A stretch of 5,942 bases of DNA, taken from the NCBI GenBank assembly GCA_030450655.1, contig JAKDIE010000094.1, positions 1 to 5,942 on the forward strand. Reading direction: 5' to 3'. Under the pieces are notes generated by a model that saw nothing but the letters and a program-made list of their open reading frames with translations, searched no databases and was not told the DNA's origin. This DNA is from Ruaniaceae bacterium (lineage in GTDB: Bacteria; Actinomycetota; Actinomycetes; Actinomycetales; Actinomycetaceae). Positions within the stretch are counted from its first letter, which is position 1. Every line of letters begins with the position of its first letter. Of this stretch, positions 5,875-5,942 are shown piece by piece. The position numbers and the translations under genes were made by a program.

Positions 5875-5942
5875 ATGCCCACCCTGTCACCCGAACTTGA
5901 GCAGATCGCGCAGCGTGCCGACGACGCCGCCGCCCCCTACGC
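5875..5942 (+). CDS. Start of a further operon gene, perhaps 2-oxoglutarate semialdehyde dehydrogenase (cut by window end)
   Basis: Only 22 full codons are visible, beginning MPTLSPELEQ and ending in an alanine-rich helix (DDAAAPYA). GAGGAG (5863-5868) stands six bases before the ATG, and the gap to the epimerase stop is ten bases, so it belongs to the operon. The pathway still lacks the NAD(P)-dependent aldehyde dehydrogenase that makes 2-oxoglutarate, and an alanine-rich first helix is common near the start of that family. No catalytic motif lies within the window, so the product is inferred mainly from context. That a gene starts here is well supported. Confidence 0.6.
   Translation, partial: MPTLSPELEQIAQRADDAAAPY

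Noticed and set aside
1..5942. CRISPR array, insertion sequence or tRNA gene
   Set aside because: No spaced direct repeats, transposase motifs, terminal inverted repeats or cloverleaf with a T-arm were found on either strand.

Overview
The window looks like a chromosome segment of a high-GC actinobacterium. The evidence is strong G/C bias at third codon positions, GTG starts, tightly overlapping genes, and a small signal recognition particle (SRP) RNA with the compact actinobacterial layout. The exact genus cannot be read from the sequence.

Layout. Positions 1-114 hold no gene I can support, apart from a -10 box (TACAAT, 103-108) for the next element. Positions about 115-203 encode the SRP RNA (ffs). 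After a short AT-richer gap comes a GntR/FCD-family regulator (268-972). A one-directional operon then starts at 995 and runs off the right edge. In order it encodes a D-amino-acid-oxidase-like FAD subunit, a small [2Fe-2S] ferredoxin-like subunit, a large FAD/NAD(P)-fold subunit with a C-terminal BFD-type cluster domain, a DapA-family deaminase, a proline-racemase-family epimerase, and the first 22 codons of a further gene.

Function. The set matches the known bacterial trans-4-hydroxy-L-proline pathway. The epimerase makes cis-4-hydroxy-D-proline. The three-subunit FAD/[2Fe-2S] dehydrogenase oxidises it to 1-pyrroline-4-hydroxy-2-carboxylate. The deaminase converts that to 2-oxoglutarate semialdehyde, which an aldehyde dehydrogenase (expected to be the cut-off last gene) would oxidise to 2-oxoglutarate. 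The dehydrogenase is of the heterotrimeric type described from Pseudomonas aeruginosa, not the single-subunit P. putida type. Hydroxyproline comes mainly from collagen, so an animal-associated or protein-scavenging life is plausible (inference).

Regulation. Near-identical palindromes lie upstream of the regulator gene (ATATGTGCCATAT, 228-240) and upstream of the operon (ATATGTGACATAT, 975-987). Each is followed 16-18 bp downstream (centre to centre) by a TGTCAC core. They are the best candidates for operators of the GntR protein and suggest autoregulation plus control of the operon. I see no wholly new system. The most interesting points are this operator layout, a probable leaderless operon start inside it, the two predicted iron-sulphur clusters of the dehydrogenase, and a compensated base pair in the SRP RNA.
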